This document shows, one piece after another, positions 20,031-29,909 of a stretch of DNA of 64,000 nucleotides. The stretch is from Cohnella candidum (GTDB lineage Bacteria > Bacillota > Bacilli > Paenibacillales > Paenibacillaceae), in NCBI RefSeq assembly GCF_003713065.1, contig NZ_CP033433.1, forward strand, positions 2,605,001-2,669,000, read 5' to 3'. Position numbers and translations under genes: made by a program. The stretch's first letter is position 1. The number at the start of each line of letters is the position of its first letter. Under the pieces are notes generated by a model. The model made no database searches. It worked only from the letters and a program-made list of their open reading frames with translations, and was not told the DNA's origin.

Positions 20031-21893
20031 TTATTCCTCGGAAGCAGCCGCCGCTTCCGACGTGACCGACAGCGCAAAGCGGTTGCGCTTGTCTTCCAGC
20101 AGCTTCAACATGTCGGCTGCAGGCAGCGGCGGGCTGCCGAAGTAACCTTGCATCTCGTCGCAGCGGTGCCGGCGAAGAAAATGCATCTGCTCTTCGGTCT
20201 CGACGCCTTCCGCGATGACCTGAAGCTGCAGATTGTGCGCCATCGCGATGATCGCCGAGACGATCGCCGCGTCCCCGGGATCCTGCTGGATGTCGCGGAC
20301 GAACGAGCGGTCGATTTTGAGCTTCCCGATCGGCAGGTTTTTCAGATAATGAAAGGAACTGTAACCCGTCCCGAAATCATCGATGCTGACCTGCACGCCG
20401 AGCTTCTTCAAGATCGCCAGGCAATCGGACGCGCGATCGACGTCCATCGTCATGCTTTCCGTGATCTCGAGCTCCAGATACTGGGGCTCGAGCCCCGTCT
20501 GCGCCAACACTTCCTCGACTTTGGCGGTCAAATCGCGCCGGAAGAACTGCCGCATGGACAAGTTCACGGACACCGGAATTTTCGGCAATCCGGCATCCTG
20601 CCAGCGTTTGTTCTGCCGGCACGCTTCCTCCAGGACCCAGTCGCCGAGAGGAACGATGAAGCCGCTCTCCTCCGCCGCGGGAATGAACTCGCCGGGGCTG
20701 ATGTAACCCCGTTCGGCATGCTTCCAGCGGAGGAGCGCCTCCATGCCCACGATCTGCCCGCTGGCCAGATCATACTGGGGCTGATAGAAGAGGACGAACT
20801 CTTCCGCCGACAGCGCCTTCCTCATCTCATGCTGGAACGTCAGCTTGTCCAGCGCGGCCGGGTCCATATCCGGCGTATGGATATGGTAGTCGTTGCGCCC
20901 GTTCTCCTTAGCTCGATGCAGGGCCGCGTCCGCCTTGCGCAGCAGCGAACTCGCGTCGTCGCCCGGTTCCCGAACCGCCACGCCCAGGCTGGCGGAAAGA
21001 TGGATCGGGACGCCGTTGAGCTCAAACGGCTCCTCCAGCACTTCCATGATCTGCTCCACCTTGCGGGCCGCTTCGGCCGGCTCGGAAACTTCGCCGAGAT
21101 AGCCGGCGAACTCGTCGCCCTCCATGCGCGCCAAATCGCCGTGCACGCTGAGGCAGCGAGTCAGCCGCTCGGCGACCTGCAGGAGCAGCATATCGCCGAA
21201 ATCCCGGCCGAACGACGTGTTCACCAATTTGAAGCCGTCCACGTCCAGATAACAAATCGCCGGCCGGAGTTCCTGTCCCGCCGTCTCCCGGATTCGCCTT
21301 TCGAGTCCGTTCATGAAATGCCTTCGGTTGGGCAGACCCGTCATGTCGTCGTAATAGGCCATGTAGTGGTTGCGTTCCAGCGTCCGCTTCCGTTCGCTGA
21401 TATCCTGGACGAATACGAGAATGGCAATGGTCTTCCCGCGCCGGATCATCGGAGAAGTCGCGATGTTGAGGTCGATCGGATGCCCGTCCTTATGCCGGAT
21501 GCGGATGTCCAGCGAGCAATTCTCGCCGTTCAGCGTCCGATAGAACGTCTGCAAGGTCGGCGTGTGGGAATCTTCGTCGAGCAGGCGGACGAACGATTGT
21601 CCGGCCATATCTTCCTTGGAGTAACCGAACAGTTCGTAGGGATCGTGGTTAATGTCCAAAAAACGGCCTTGGCGGTCGATGACCGCGAAAGCGATCGGAC
21701 TGTAGTTGTACAGGGAGTGCAGAAGTTCCGACTGATAGGCGGGAACGGAGGGATTTTCGCGATTTTTCGACCGCGCGGCCGCCCATCCCCACGCCGCGGC
21801 GCCTGCGATCGGCACCGCCGCCGCCCAGAACGGCCAATGGCCTAAGACGGACCATTCTTCCAAATGTCGACGTCCTTCCTCCCGCTCGGGCAA
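20031..21893 (-). CDS. PAS-GGDEF-EAL cyclic-di-GMP signalling protein
   Basis: A 620-residue membrane protein for c-di-GMP turnover. One helix (WPFWAAAVPIAGAAAWGWAA, about residues 20-39), a PAS domain (55-175, SPIAFAVIDRQGRFLDIN), a GGDEF domain (180-345) and an EAL domain (360-605). The GGDEF signature is changed to EGDEF (RMEGDEFAGYL). The EAL domain is intact in EALLRW, NLSMRQF, ELEITES, DDFGTGYSS and KIDRSFV. So phosphodiesterase activity is likely and cyclase activity doubtful. Ends just before a terminator; stands alone. Confidence 0.92.
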   Translation of the reverse strand: MPEREEGRRHLEEWSVLGHWPFWAAAVPIAGAAAWGWAAARSKNRENPSVPAYQSELLHSLYNYSPIAFAVIDRQGRFLDINHDPYELFGYSKEDMAGQSFVRLLDEDSHTPTLQTFYRTLNGENCSLDIRIRHKDGHPIDLNIATSPMIRRGKTIAILVFVQDISERKRTLERNHYMAYYDDMTGLPNRRHFMNGLERRIRETAGQELRPAICYLDVDGFKLVNTSFGRDFGDMLLLQVAERLTRCLSVHGDLARMEGDEFAGYLGEVSEPAEAARKVEQIMEVLEEPFELNGVPIHLSASLGVAVREPGDDASSLLRKADAALHRAKENGRNDYHIHTPDMDPAALDKLTFQHEMRKALSAEEFVLFYQPQYDLASGQIVGMEALLRWKHAERGYISPGEFIPAAEESGFIVPLGDWVLEEACRQNKRWQDAGLPKIPVSVNLSMRQFFRRDLTAKVEEVLAQTGLEPQYLELEITESMTMDVDRASDCLAILKKLGVQVSIDDFGTGYSSFHYLKNLPIGKLKIDRSFVRDIQQDPGDAAIVSAIIAMAHNLQLQVIAEGVETEEQMHFLRRHRCDEMQGYFGSPPLPAADMLKLLEDKRNRFALSVTSEAAAASEE

Positions 21894-21942
21894 TGTCTGA
21901 TATTGCCATTATACCGAAAACGATTTCAATATGTAAGGGATT

Positions 21943-22317
21943 TCACGTATTCGGTTTTCGCGCTGCCAAGGCGAGGCAAATCCAACCGGCCAAAAACGCG
22001 ATGCCTCCGAGCGGCGTGATCGCGCCCAGCACCTTGACTCCGCTGATCGCAAGCACGTAAAGGCTGCCCGAGAACAACACGATTCCGATGAGAAGCAGCC
22101 GGCATGCCCATTGCGTCAGACGGCGGGAGTGAAGCTTGTCCGATAGAGCCGCGATCAGCAAGATCCCGAGCGAGTGGAACATTTGGTACAGCACGCCCGT
22201 GTGGTAAACCTCCAGGTCGTCGGCGGAAATCCGCCCTTCCAGCCCGTGCGCGCCGAAAGCGCCGATCGCTACCGACAGGAAAGCCGCGACGGCCCCGATT
22301 TTCACGTAATTCGACAT
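21943..22317 (-). CDS. DUF423 family small membrane protein
   Basis: A 124-residue protein with four predicted helices, of the DUF423/YwdK family, function unknown. The family signature GAFGAHGLEGRIS is present near residue 20, as is the C-terminal GAITPLGGIAFLAGWI. The start at 22317 is chosen for the AAAGGGGA site; an upstream start at 22335 lacks one. Confidence 0.85.
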   Translation of the reverse strand: MSNYVKIGAVAAFLSVAIGAFGAHGLEGRISADDLEVYHTGVLYQMFHSLGILLIAALSDKLHSRRLTQWACRLLLIGIVLFSGSLYVLAISGVKVLGAITPLGGIAFLAGWICLALAARKPNT

Positions 22318-22497
22318 GAAACAGTCCCCTTTCAAAATTCAACGGTCATTACCTTCAGCATAGTGAAATTTCAAGCCGTCTTCAAATGACGATATGAGAA
22401 ACTGTTCAAACCGCCAAATTTCAGGGCTACGGCAGGATTCCGGCACCTTGGCGTGGAACTCTTGTTTCGACAAAATTAACCATAAGCAGGTGGCAGG

Positions 22498-24027
22498 TTG
22501 CCTACATACCTTCGTCTTGTCCGCGAACTGAAGCGGAACTACGTGCTGGGATCGATCATCATCGTACTGGGTATCGGCTTCTTGTTGATGTTCTTCACGC
22601 TCAGTATGACCGCGCGGGAAGTATGGACCGTCGCCGTCATCCTCGTCTTCTCTCTCGGGGTCATGCTGGGTACCGAAACGATTGTCCTGCGGAGCCATCT
22701 TGCCCCGATCCGGCGATTGTTCGCCGCGCCGCCGGCCGAACCCGCTCCCTGGCGGGCCGCTTACGTTCGGACGCACCAGCTTCCCAAAAAAGCAGTGGGA
22801 CGTGTCCTCGGCCCCCACTATTTCGGTTTGGCGATCCCGGCCGCCGGATTATCCGCCCTGGCCATCCGCCTCGACTACCTGAATATTCCTTACTATTTGC
22901 TGCTGGTAGCCTCCGTCGCGGCGTTCCTGCTCGCGGCGCTTCACGCGATGGCCGAGTTTTTCCTGACGTCCCAGGCGATCCGTCCTTTGCTTCTCCACTT
23001 GCGCGGAGAAGCCCTTGCCCGGTTCGGGGAAGACCTGTCGCTTGGAGGGCGCGTGCTCGTCTCGATCCGGGGCAAATTCCGCTGGAGCGCCTTCCTGATC
23101 GGGGCGTTTCCCTTGCTTGTGTTCACGTTCGCGGGACAGATCCGGTTCTCGGACGTGTACCGGAACAACTCGGAATATTGGCAATGGCAGGTTCTGTTGC
23201 TCGCGATCGGCATCGGCGCGGCGGCCGTTGGCGCCTGGCTGCTGTCCCGCGACGTCGAGCAGCCGATCCGGGAGCTGCAGGACAAAATGGCCAAGGTCCG
23301 GGACGGCTCGTTTGACGGTTACGCCAACGATCTGTATGCGGACGAATTTTCCCGCCTCGTCGGCGGCTTCAATCATATGCTGGACGGCCTGAAAGCGCGG
23401 GAGCGCATGAACAGCCAGCTCATCCAAAGCTATATTACGACGCTGGCCGCCACGCTGGATGCGCGGGATCCCTATACGGCAGGCCATTCCGTCCGCGTCG
23501 CCGCATACTCCGTCGAAATCGGCTGGCTCGCCGGCCTGACCCTCCAAGAGCTGGAGGTCGTCAAAAAATCCGCGCTGCTTCACGACATCGGCAAAATCGG
23601 CGTCCGCGATTCCGTGCTCCTGAAAGAAGGCCGGTTGACGGACGAAGAGTTTGACATGATCAAGCAGCATCCGGCGACCGGGGAGAAAATCCTGAAGCAA
23701 ATCGAGCCGGCCGACGCGATGGCCGAGCTGCTGCCCGGCGTCCGCTCCCATCATGAGCGCTATGACGGCAAAGGCTATCCCGACGGGCTGGCCGGCCAGG
23801 ACATTCCGCTGCTCGGACGGATCATCGCCATCGCCGACGCCTTCGACGCCATGACGTCCGACCGTCCCTATCGGCGCGGGATGAGCGTGGAGCAGGCGCT
23901 CGGCATTTTGAAGGATGGCTGCGGCACGCAGTGGGACCCTGCCCTCGCGCTTCCGTTCATCGAACAGACGACGGAACGCGAACAAGAGAAATCGGCGCCT
24001 GCTCAAGCCGCGGCATCGGCGGAATAA
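22498..24027 (+). CDS. membrane HD-GYP domain protein
   Basis: A 509-residue protein with about six membrane segments in the first 245 residues, a HAMP-like linker (DVEQPIRELQDKMAKVRDG) and a C-terminal HD-GYP domain (about 310-490). The metal-binding residues are present in HSVRVA, LLHDIGKIG, HPATGEKIL, SHHERYDGKGYPDGL and ADAFDAMTSDRPY. HD-GYP domains commonly hydrolyse c-di-GMP. Start is TTG at 22498, taken for the GCAGGTGG upstream; a later start cannot be excluded. It may act with the GGDEF/EAL protein nearby. The next operon begins 12 bases later. Confidence 0.9.
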   Translation: MPTYLRLVRELKRNYVLGSIIIVLGIGFLLMFFTLSMTAREVWTVAVILVFSLGVMLGTETIVLRSHLAPIRRLFAAPPAEPAPWRAAYVRTHQLPKKAVGRVLGPHYFGLAIPAAGLSALAIRLDYLNIPYYLLLVASVAAFLLAALHAMAEFFLTSQAIRPLLLHLRGEALARFGEDLSLGGRVLVSIRGKFRWSAFLIGAFPLLVFTFAGQIRFSDVYRNNSEYWQWQVLLLAIGIGAAAVGAWLLSRDVEQPIRELQDKMAKVRDGSFDGYANDLYADEFSRLVGGFNHMLDGLKARERMNSQLIQSYITTLAATLDARDPYTAGHSVRVAAYSVEIGWLAGLTLQELEVVKKSALLHDIGKIGVRDSVLLKEGRLTDEEFDMIKQHPATGEKILKQIEPADAMAELLPGVRSHHERYDGKGYPDGLAGQDIPLLGRIIAIADAFDAMTSDRPYRRGMSVEQALGILKDGCGTQWDPALALPFIEQTTEREQEKSAPAQAAASAE

Positions 24028-24039
24028 GGGGGGAGTAAG

Positions 24040-25665
24040 ATGTACAAAGCGATTATCGTCGACGACGAGGCCGTCGTCCGAGTCGGCCTGAAAAACACGA
24101 TCGATTGGGAGGCCCACGGCTTCCGCCTGATCGGCGATTACGAGAACGGCCGCGACGCTTGGGAAGCCATCGAGCGCGATAAGCCGGATCTCGTGATCTC
24201 CGACATCAGCATGCCGTTCATGGACGGCCTCGAGCTGGCCGGCCTCGTCGTGTCGCAATACCCTTACGTGAAAATGATCATCCTGACCGGCTTCGACGAG
24301 TTCGAGTACGCCCAGCAAGCCATCCGGCTGAAGGTGTCCGACTTCATCCTGAAGCCGATCACGGCGCGCGAAATCCGGCAGCTGCTGGACAAGATCCGGC
24401 TCGAGATGGACGAGGAGAACCAACGTCACGAGGATCTCAGCCGTCTCCGGCACCAGTTGAACCAAAGCCTGCCGCTTCTCAAGGAACGGTTCCTCGAGCG
24501 AATGGTCGCGCTCGGCCTTGGCCGCCCGCAAATCGAAGAGCGCTTCTCCTTCTTCGGCCTCCCGCCGCTCAAACCCGGTTACTTGATCATGGTGGCCGAC
24601 ATCGACGACTTCGGAGACAGGGAGACGGAAACCGGCTACTGGGACGAGCACGATGCGGAGTTCCTCCGTTTTGCGGCGTTCAATATTTTCGAAGAGATCG
24701 CGCAGCGCGAATCCCTGCTGCTGTTTCGGACGCGCGAAGAGAGAATGGTAACCATCCTGTCCGGCCAAGAGGACGAAAGCCTCCTGATGGAAACCGCGTT
24801 CCGCATCGCGGAGGAAGTCCGGCATCACATCGAGAAATACCTCAAGTTCACGGTCACGTTCGGCGTCGGGCGGGCTTGCCTGTCCACGGAACAGCTTCCC
24901 GCCGCCTATAAGAGCGCGCTTGCCGCGCTCGATTACCGGTTCCTGCTCGGCAAGAATCGCGTGCTCGGCATACTCGACATGGAGGGCAAGGCTCCCTCTC
25001 CTCTGCCCATCGCGGACTGGGACCGCAAGCTGGCCTCCGCCGTCAAAACCGGATCGCTGCAAGACGCGCTCGCGATCGTCGAAGAGGGCGTGGCGACGCT
25101 GAAAGCCTCGCTCGTCCCGATCGAATCCTGCTTTCTGCACGTGCAGAAAGCGGTCCTGACGCTTATGAACACCGTACAAGAGCTTTCCGTCCATCTCCCG
25201 GAGGACAGGCTGGACCCCCGGACGATGATGGACGTCTATCGGTTCAAAACGCTGGACGAAATCGAGGAGTGGCTGAAACAGGCCGTCCGGTTGGTCGTGT
25301 CCGCGATCGCCGACAACCGCAGCCATCTGACGAGCGCCCAGATCCGCAAAGCGGTGGAGTACATCGAAACCCACTTCGCGAACGAGAAGATCACGCTTCA
25401 GGAAATCTGCCGCCATGTTCTGATGAGCACCAGCTATTTCAGCCTTGTTTTCAAACAGCATACCGGGGAAACGTTCATCGAATATTTGACGGGCGTGCGC
25501 GTCGCCAAAGCCAAGGAGCTGCTTCAACACACGAACCTCAAATTCTACGAAATCGCGGAGAAGGTCGGCTACGGGGATCCGAACTATTTCAGCATCCTGT
25601 TCAAGAAGCGCACCGGACGCACCCCTAAAGAATACCGCGAACAGCACGCGAAGGAGAGCTCCTGA
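24040..25665 (+). CDS. YesN-type response regulator, AraC output
   Basis: A 541-residue response regulator. The receiver domain (1-125) has the phosphoacceptor Asp in LVISDISMPFMDG (about residue 55) and Lys in FILKPI. A long middle region (about 170-420) is typical of the YesN family. The AraC-type DNA-binding domain is at the end (FANEKITLQEICRHVLMSTS and YGDPNYFSILFKKRTGRTP). The GGGGGAG site precedes the ATG. The kinase gene follows after one base. It should regulate the sugar uptake genes that follow. Confidence 0.94.
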   Translation: MYKAIIVDDEAVVRVGLKNTIDWEAHGFRLIGDYENGRDAWEAIERDKPDLVISDISMPFMDGLELAGLVVSQYPYVKMIILTGFDEFEYAQQAIRLKVSDFILKPITAREIRQLLDKIRLEMDEENQRHEDLSRLRHQLNQSLPLLKERFLERMVALGLGRPQIEERFSFFGLPPLKPGYLIMVADIDDFGDRETETGYWDEHDAEFLRFAAFNIFEEIAQRESLLLFRTREERMVTILSGQEDESLLMETAFRIAEEVRHHIEKYLKFTVTFGVGRACLSTEQLPAAYKSALAALDYRFLLGKNRVLGILDMEGKAPSPLPIADWDRKLASAVKTGSLQDALAIVEEGVATLKASLVPIESCFLHVQKAVLTLMNTVQELSVHLPEDRLDPRTMMDVYRFKTLDEIEEWLKQAVRLVVSAIADNRSHLTSAQIRKAVEYIETHFANEKITLQEICRHVLMSTSYFSLVFKQHTGETFIEYLTGVRVAKAKELLQHTNLKFYEIAEKVGYGDPNYFSILFKKRTGRTPKEYREQHAKESS

Positions 25666-25666
25666 A

Positions 25667-27445
25667 ATGGCCAAGCTCATCCGAAACCCGCCGTTTCCGT
25701 TCAAGAGCATCCAGTCGAGCATTTCCTTCGCCTTCTCCTGCCTCATCCTGGCTTCCATCGCCGCGACGACGCTGTTCAGCTACCGCCTCTCCGTGGACGC
25801 CGTGCAGCGGAATTCACAAGGGTACATCGAAGAAATCATCAAGCAGGTCAACACGAACATTCAATCTTACGTCGACAACATGGAAAACATTTCGCTGCTG
25901 GCCATGACGAGCAAGGACGTCAAATACTACATTTCCGACAACACCTTCATCAGCGCGGAGGAAAGGCGTCCTTACGAAAAGCGCATATCCGACCTCTTCC
26001 AATCCATCTTGTATACCCGCAAGGATATCGCTTCCATCATGGTGTTCGGTTACAACGGCCGGTTCGTATCCGACCGGCGCATCACCGCGCTCAACCCGTA
26101 CGCCAAGCTCGAAGAGCAAGCCTGGTACAAGAACGCCCGAGATGCGGGAGGCAAATCCGTCCTCTCCGCCCCCCACGTCCAGAACATCATCCAGAACGAG
26201 TACCGCTGGGTCGTCTCCCTCAGCCGGGAGTTGAAAAGCACGGACGGCATCACCGCCGAAGGCGTGTTCCTCGTCGATCTCAACCTGAGCGTCATCGACG
26301 CCATCTGCAGCCAGATCAACCTCGGCAAAAAAGGGTACGTCTTCATCGTGGATTCGGAAGGCAACATCGTCTATCACCCTCAGCAGCAGCTTATCTACAG
26401 CAACCTTCTGAGCGAACGCATTCCCGAAGTCGTAGCCGCGTCGAGCGGCACCTCCTTCATCGCGAACGACAGGGACGGCAAACGGATGTATTCCGTTCAG
26501 GACACGAACTTCGGCTGGAAAATCGTCGGCGTCGCGTACACGGACGAGCTCATCGCCAATTCGGGCACGATCCGCAGCACCATTTTAGCCTACTCGCTCG
26601 TCGGACTTGCCGTGTCTCTGCTCCTGTCCCTGCTGCTCTCGCACCGGCTCACGCGCCCGATCAAGAAGCTGCAGGCCGACATGAAAATGGTCGAGAAAGG
26701 CAACTTCGGCATCCAGACGGAGATCGGCCAAATGAACGAGATCGGCCAGCTTGGGCGCACGTTCAACATGATGGTGTCGCGGATCAAGGACCTGATGCAG
26801 GAAATCATCCAGACGCAGGAGAACAAGAGGAAAAACGAATTGCAGCTTCTGCAAGCGCAGATCAATCCCCATTTTCTCTACAACACGCTCGATTCCATCG
26901 TTTGGATGGCTGAGCAGAAGCAGCACGAGGAAGTCGTGCTCATGACGTCCGCGCTCGCCAAGCTGTTCCGCGCCAGCATTACCCGGGACCAAGAGCTGGT
27001 GCCGATCCGCGTGGAGGCCGAGCACATCGCGAATTACTTGCTGATCCAGAAAATGCGTTACCACGAGCAGCTCGACTACCGGATCGACATAGACGATGCC
27101 ATCCTGTCCTACAAAACGCTGAAAATCCTGCTGCAACCGTTCGTCGAAAACGCCATCTACCACGGCATCCGCAACAAGCCCGAGATCGGCCTGGTCACGA
27201 TCCGCGGACGGGAAGACGGAGGCCGCATCGTGTTCGAGGTCGAGGATAACGGGCTCGGCATGACGCCGGAACAGCTCGCCCGCATCTGGATGCCCGACGA
27301 CGAGGGAACCCGGCGCAAAGGCATCGGCATCCACAACGTGAACGAACGGATCCAGCTGCATTTCGGCCATGAATACGGCATTAAAATCCGAAGCGAACCC
27401 GAAAACGGAACGTGCGTGACGATCACCGTTCCGAAGCTCGGGTGA
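25667..27445 (+). CDS. YesM-type sensor histidine kinase
   Basis: A 592-residue membrane kinase. Two helices (about residues 15-38 and 300-320) flank an extracellular Cache-like sensor (40-295). A HAMP domain follows (LTRPIKKLQADMKMVEKGNF), then the His_kinase segment with phosphoacceptor His in QAQINPHFLYNTLDS, and an ATPase with N-box LLQPFVENAIYHGI, G1 DNGLGM and G2 KGIGIHNVNERI. Coupled to the response regulator just before it. Next gene encodes a sugar-binding protein that may work with the sensor domain. Confidence 0.94.
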   Translation: MAKLIRNPPFPFKSIQSSISFAFSCLILASIAATTLFSYRLSVDAVQRNSQGYIEEIIKQVNTNIQSYVDNMENISLLAMTSKDVKYYISDNTFISAEERRPYEKRISDLFQSILYTRKDIASIMVFGYNGRFVSDRRITALNPYAKLEEQAWYKNARDAGGKSVLSAPHVQNIIQNEYRWVVSLSRELKSTDGITAEGVFLVDLNLSVIDAICSQINLGKKGYVFIVDSEGNIVYHPQQQLIYSNLLSERIPEVVAASSGTSFIANDRDGKRMYSVQDTNFGWKIVGVAYTDELIANSGTIRSTILAYSLVGLAVSLLLSLLLSHRLTRPIKKLQADMKMVEKGNFGIQTEIGQMNEIGQLGRTFNMMVSRIKDLMQEIIQTQENKRKNELQLLQAQINPHFLYNTLDSIVWMAEQKQHEEVVLMTSALAKLFRASITRDQELVPIRVEAEHIANYLLIQKMRYHEQLDYRIDIDDAILSYKTLKILLQPFVENAIYHGIRNKPEIGLVTIRGREDGGRIVFEVEDNGLGMTPEQLARIWMPDDEGTRRKGIGIHNVNERIQLHFGHEYGIKIRSEPENGTCVTITVPKLG

Positions 27446-27458
27446 CGGAGGGTTCCCC

Positions 27459-28445
27459 ATGCGCAAACAGCGTTTTACCGTCGCCATGATCGTGTTATTG
27501 CTTGTCGCCGTTTTTTACGCGGCTTATTGGATGAAATCGCTGACCACGGCGAGCGCCGACGGCAAGACCGTCACCGTCGTGCTGAAATCCCTTAACGTGC
27601 GCTCCGATTTCTGGCAGACGGTCAGCGCAGGCGCCCAGGTCGCAGGCAAACAAGCCGGCGCGGTCATCGACATGGCCGGGCCGCTCCAGGAGAACGATGC
27701 GGAAGCGCAGATCAAGGCGCTCGAAGAAGCGATCGAACGGAAACCGCAGGCGATCGTCGTCGCTCCCTACGCCCATGAACGCATGCCCGAGATGATGCAG
27801 CGCATCCGGGACGCCGGCATCCGGCTCGTCGTCATCGATACGCCGCTGGACGTCGATCCGAAGCCGGTCTTCGTCGGCGACGACCATCGCGAAGCCGGCA
27901 AGCTGGCCGGGCGGACGGCGGTACAGGAAACCGGCTCGCACCCCGTGGCGGCGATTCTGACCGACTTCAAATACTCCCTCGTTTCGGAGCAGCGCCGGGA
28001 GGGAGTTCTCGACACCTTGGGAGACTTTCCCGGCAGCGTCTACGGCACTTATTATGCCGGGGATTCCGAGGATCGCGCCTACGATGTGGCGATGTCGCTC
28101 TTGCGCGACAACAAGCCGGACTTCAACGTCATCGTGGCGCTTACCCCGGCGACGACGCTCGGCGCGGCCAAAGCGATCAAGGAGACCGCCAGCGGCTCTA
28201 AGGTGCGGCTCATCGGATTCGACAGCACCATCGGCGAAATTCAGCTGCTGGAGGAAGGCGTGCTGAACGCGACCGTCGTGCAGAAGCCTTTTAACATGGG
28301 GTATCTCGGCGTCAAAGCCGCTCTCGACCTGTTGGACGGCAAATCGGTGTCCAGCACATTCATCGACTCAACGGTCGTATCGAGCGCGAACATGTACACG
28401 CCGGAAATCCAGAAGCTGCTCTTCCCGTTCATCGAAAACCAATGA
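27459..28445 (+). CDS. membrane-anchored sugar-binding protein, RbsB/XylFII-like
   Basis: A 328-residue periplasmic-binding-protein type I protein (ribose/galactose-binding group). It has an uncleaved-looking N-terminal helix (VAMIVLLLVAVFYAAYW, residues 8-24) and no lipobox Cys, so it is probably anchored. Motifs include KSLNVRSDFWQTVSAGAQ and VVIDTPLDVDPKPVFVGDD. Located directly after a YesMN pair and away from a matching RbsA/C importer. By analogy with XylFII-LytS-YesN, it may present ligand to the kinase. That role is inference. Confidence 0.85.
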   Translation: MRKQRFTVAMIVLLLVAVFYAAYWMKSLTTASADGKTVTVVLKSLNVRSDFWQTVSAGAQVAGKQAGAVIDMAGPLQENDAEAQIKALEEAIERKPQAIVVAPYAHERMPEMMQRIRDAGIRLVVIDTPLDVDPKPVFVGDDHREAGKLAGRTAVQETGSHPVAAILTDFKYSLVSEQRREGVLDTLGDFPGSVYGTYYAGDSEDRAYDVAMSLLRDNKPDFNVIVALTPATTLGAAKAIKETASGSKVRLIGFDSTIGEIQLLEEGVLNATVVQKPFNMGYLGVKAALDLLDGKSVSSTFIDSTVVSSANMYTPEIQKLLFPFIENQ

Positions 28446-28470
28446 GGTCACGCGCAAAGGAGGTTTTTCC

Positions 28471-29730
28471 ATGGCCTTCCGGCCTTGGCTCGCAGCATTG
28501 TCCGCGCTGACGGCACTCTCTCTGGCCGCCTGCTCAGCCGTCAAACCGGAGCCCGTTTTGTCCAAACCCGAAAAACGGGCTTTGATCCGGTTCGTCGCTT
28601 CGGAATACAGCACGGAAACGAAACCGGTTCTGGAACAGCTCGTCAAGGAATTCGAACTGAAAAACCCGCTGATCGACGTCGAGCTCCAGGTCGCCAACTG
28701 GGATATCCTCGACGGCATCTACACGAGCATGATCAGCAAAAACCAGCCGCCGGACCTGCTCAACACGAACGTGTACGCCCATTTCGCCAAAGACGGACTG
28801 CTCAACGATTTCAACGAAATTTTGTCCCCGCAGTTGAAAAGCAAACTCTATCCGAATTTGTTGGAAATGGACCGGATCGGCGGGGTTCAGCACGCCATTC
28901 CGTACGTGGCTTCGGTCCGCAGCCTGTATTACAACAAGGATCTTTTCAGCAAGGCGGGCATCGCGAAACCTCCGGCGACATGGAGCGAGCTTGAAGCGGA
29001 CTCGAAGAAAATCATCGCCGCGACCGGATCGCACGGCTTCGGCGTGGACCTCACGGACAACGAAATCCAGGCATATTTGTCGTACTTCTTCTTCGGCTCC
29101 GGCGGGGGATGGATCAAGGACGGCAAATGGACGATCGATTCTCCGGAAAACGTCGAGGGACTCACTTTCCTGAAAAAGCTGTTCGACGAAGGATTGACGG
29201 ACCCGGAACCGACGGTGACGACGCGCGACGAGAAGCAGAGGATCTTGGGGGACGGCATGCTCGGCATGATGATCTCCGGCAACTACTTCACCTCCGTCGT
29301 TCCCAGGGAATTCCCCGGCCTCAAATGGGGCGTCGGGCCGATCCCCGTGAAGGACGGGCATTCGCCGATCTCGTTCGGCGTTCACGACGTGCTCGTGTCG
29401 TTCAAGACCGACCACACCGATAAGCAGGCGCTCTCGAAGTTCCTGGACTTCCTGTATGACAATTCTACTTACCAGGAAATGATCCAACGAGAAGGCTTTC
29501 TCCCGGTGACGACCCCCGTCGGAAAGAAATTGTCCGAAGCCGATCCGGTCATGAAAGCCAACATGGATGCGCTGGCCCAAGCGAGATTCTACCCCGTTCA
29601 GGAGCCGGCCTGGCAGGCGGTCATGGACCGGGCGCGCAAAATGGGGGACGCCGTGCTGTACGACAATCTGTCTCCGAAGGACGCGCTCGACCAGCTTCAG
29701 CAGTTCGCCGTCGACCGCAGCTCGAAGTAA
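28471..29730 (+). CDS. extracellular sugar-binding lipoprotein (1)
   Basis: A 419-residue family 1 solute-binding lipoprotein; lipobox SLAAC with Cys near residue 21. Typical segments are LVKEFELKNPLIDVELQ, YYNKDLFSKAGIAKPPATWSEL (in part) and DLTDNEIQAYLSYFFFGSGG. AAAGGAGG precedes the ATG. It sits in the regulatory half of the cluster with the YesMN pair and the RbsB-like protein. A second such protein follows with the permeases, so this one may serve sensing or bind a different sugar. Confidence 0.88.
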   Translation: MAFRPWLAALSALTALSLAACSAVKPEPVLSKPEKRALIRFVASEYSTETKPVLEQLVKEFELKNPLIDVELQVANWDILDGIYTSMISKNQPPDLLNTNVYAHFAKDGLLNDFNEILSPQLKSKLYPNLLEMDRIGGVQHAIPYVASVRSLYYNKDLFSKAGIAKPPATWSELEADSKKIIAATGSHGFGVDLTDNEIQAYLSYFFFGSGGGWIKDGKWTIDSPENVEGLTFLKKLFDEGLTDPEPTVTTRDEKQRILGDGMLGMMISGNYFTSVVPREFPGLKWGVGPIPVKDGHSPISFGVHDVLVSFKTDHTDKQALSKFLDFLYDNSTYQEMIQREGFLPVTTPVGKKLSEADPVMKANMDALAQARFYPVQEPAWQAVMDRARKMGDAVLYDNLSPKDALDQLQQFAVDRSSK

Positions 29731-29850
29731 GAAATTCACACCGGGGCCCCCAAAAAGGAATCGGAATCCGCATCGAAGGCCATCGTCACTTTTTGGGGAA
29801 TCAGAAGATAATAAAGAATTCTTGGAAGATATTCGATAGAGACGAAACAG

Positions 29851-29909
29851 CCCTCCCTATAACATGAATGTAGCGCCGGAAGGCGCGGACACATTCACTT
29901 AAGGGAGGG
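29851..29909 (+). promoter_or_regulatory. three-part hairpin that pairs the next ribosome site
   Basis: CCCTCCCT (29851-29858) pairs with AGGGAGGG (29902-29909), TGAATGT (29865-29871) with ACATTCA (29891-29897), and GCGCC with GGCGC (29873-29877, 29882-29886). The 3' arm is the ribosome site AAGGGAGGG of the gene starting at 29921. The run after it, TTTCTTGTTTC, is only partly T-rich. A weaker stem CCCCAAAAA/TTTTTGGGG lies upstream (29748-29798). Rest of 29731-29850 holds nothing recognisable. Confidence 0.7.

Noticed and set aside
22849-25758. 969-codon open frame antisense to the HD-GYP and YesN genes
   Set aside because: Same codon-bias effect; it runs across two clear genes, and its residues (Arg, Asp, His, Val rich) are typical of a shadow frame.
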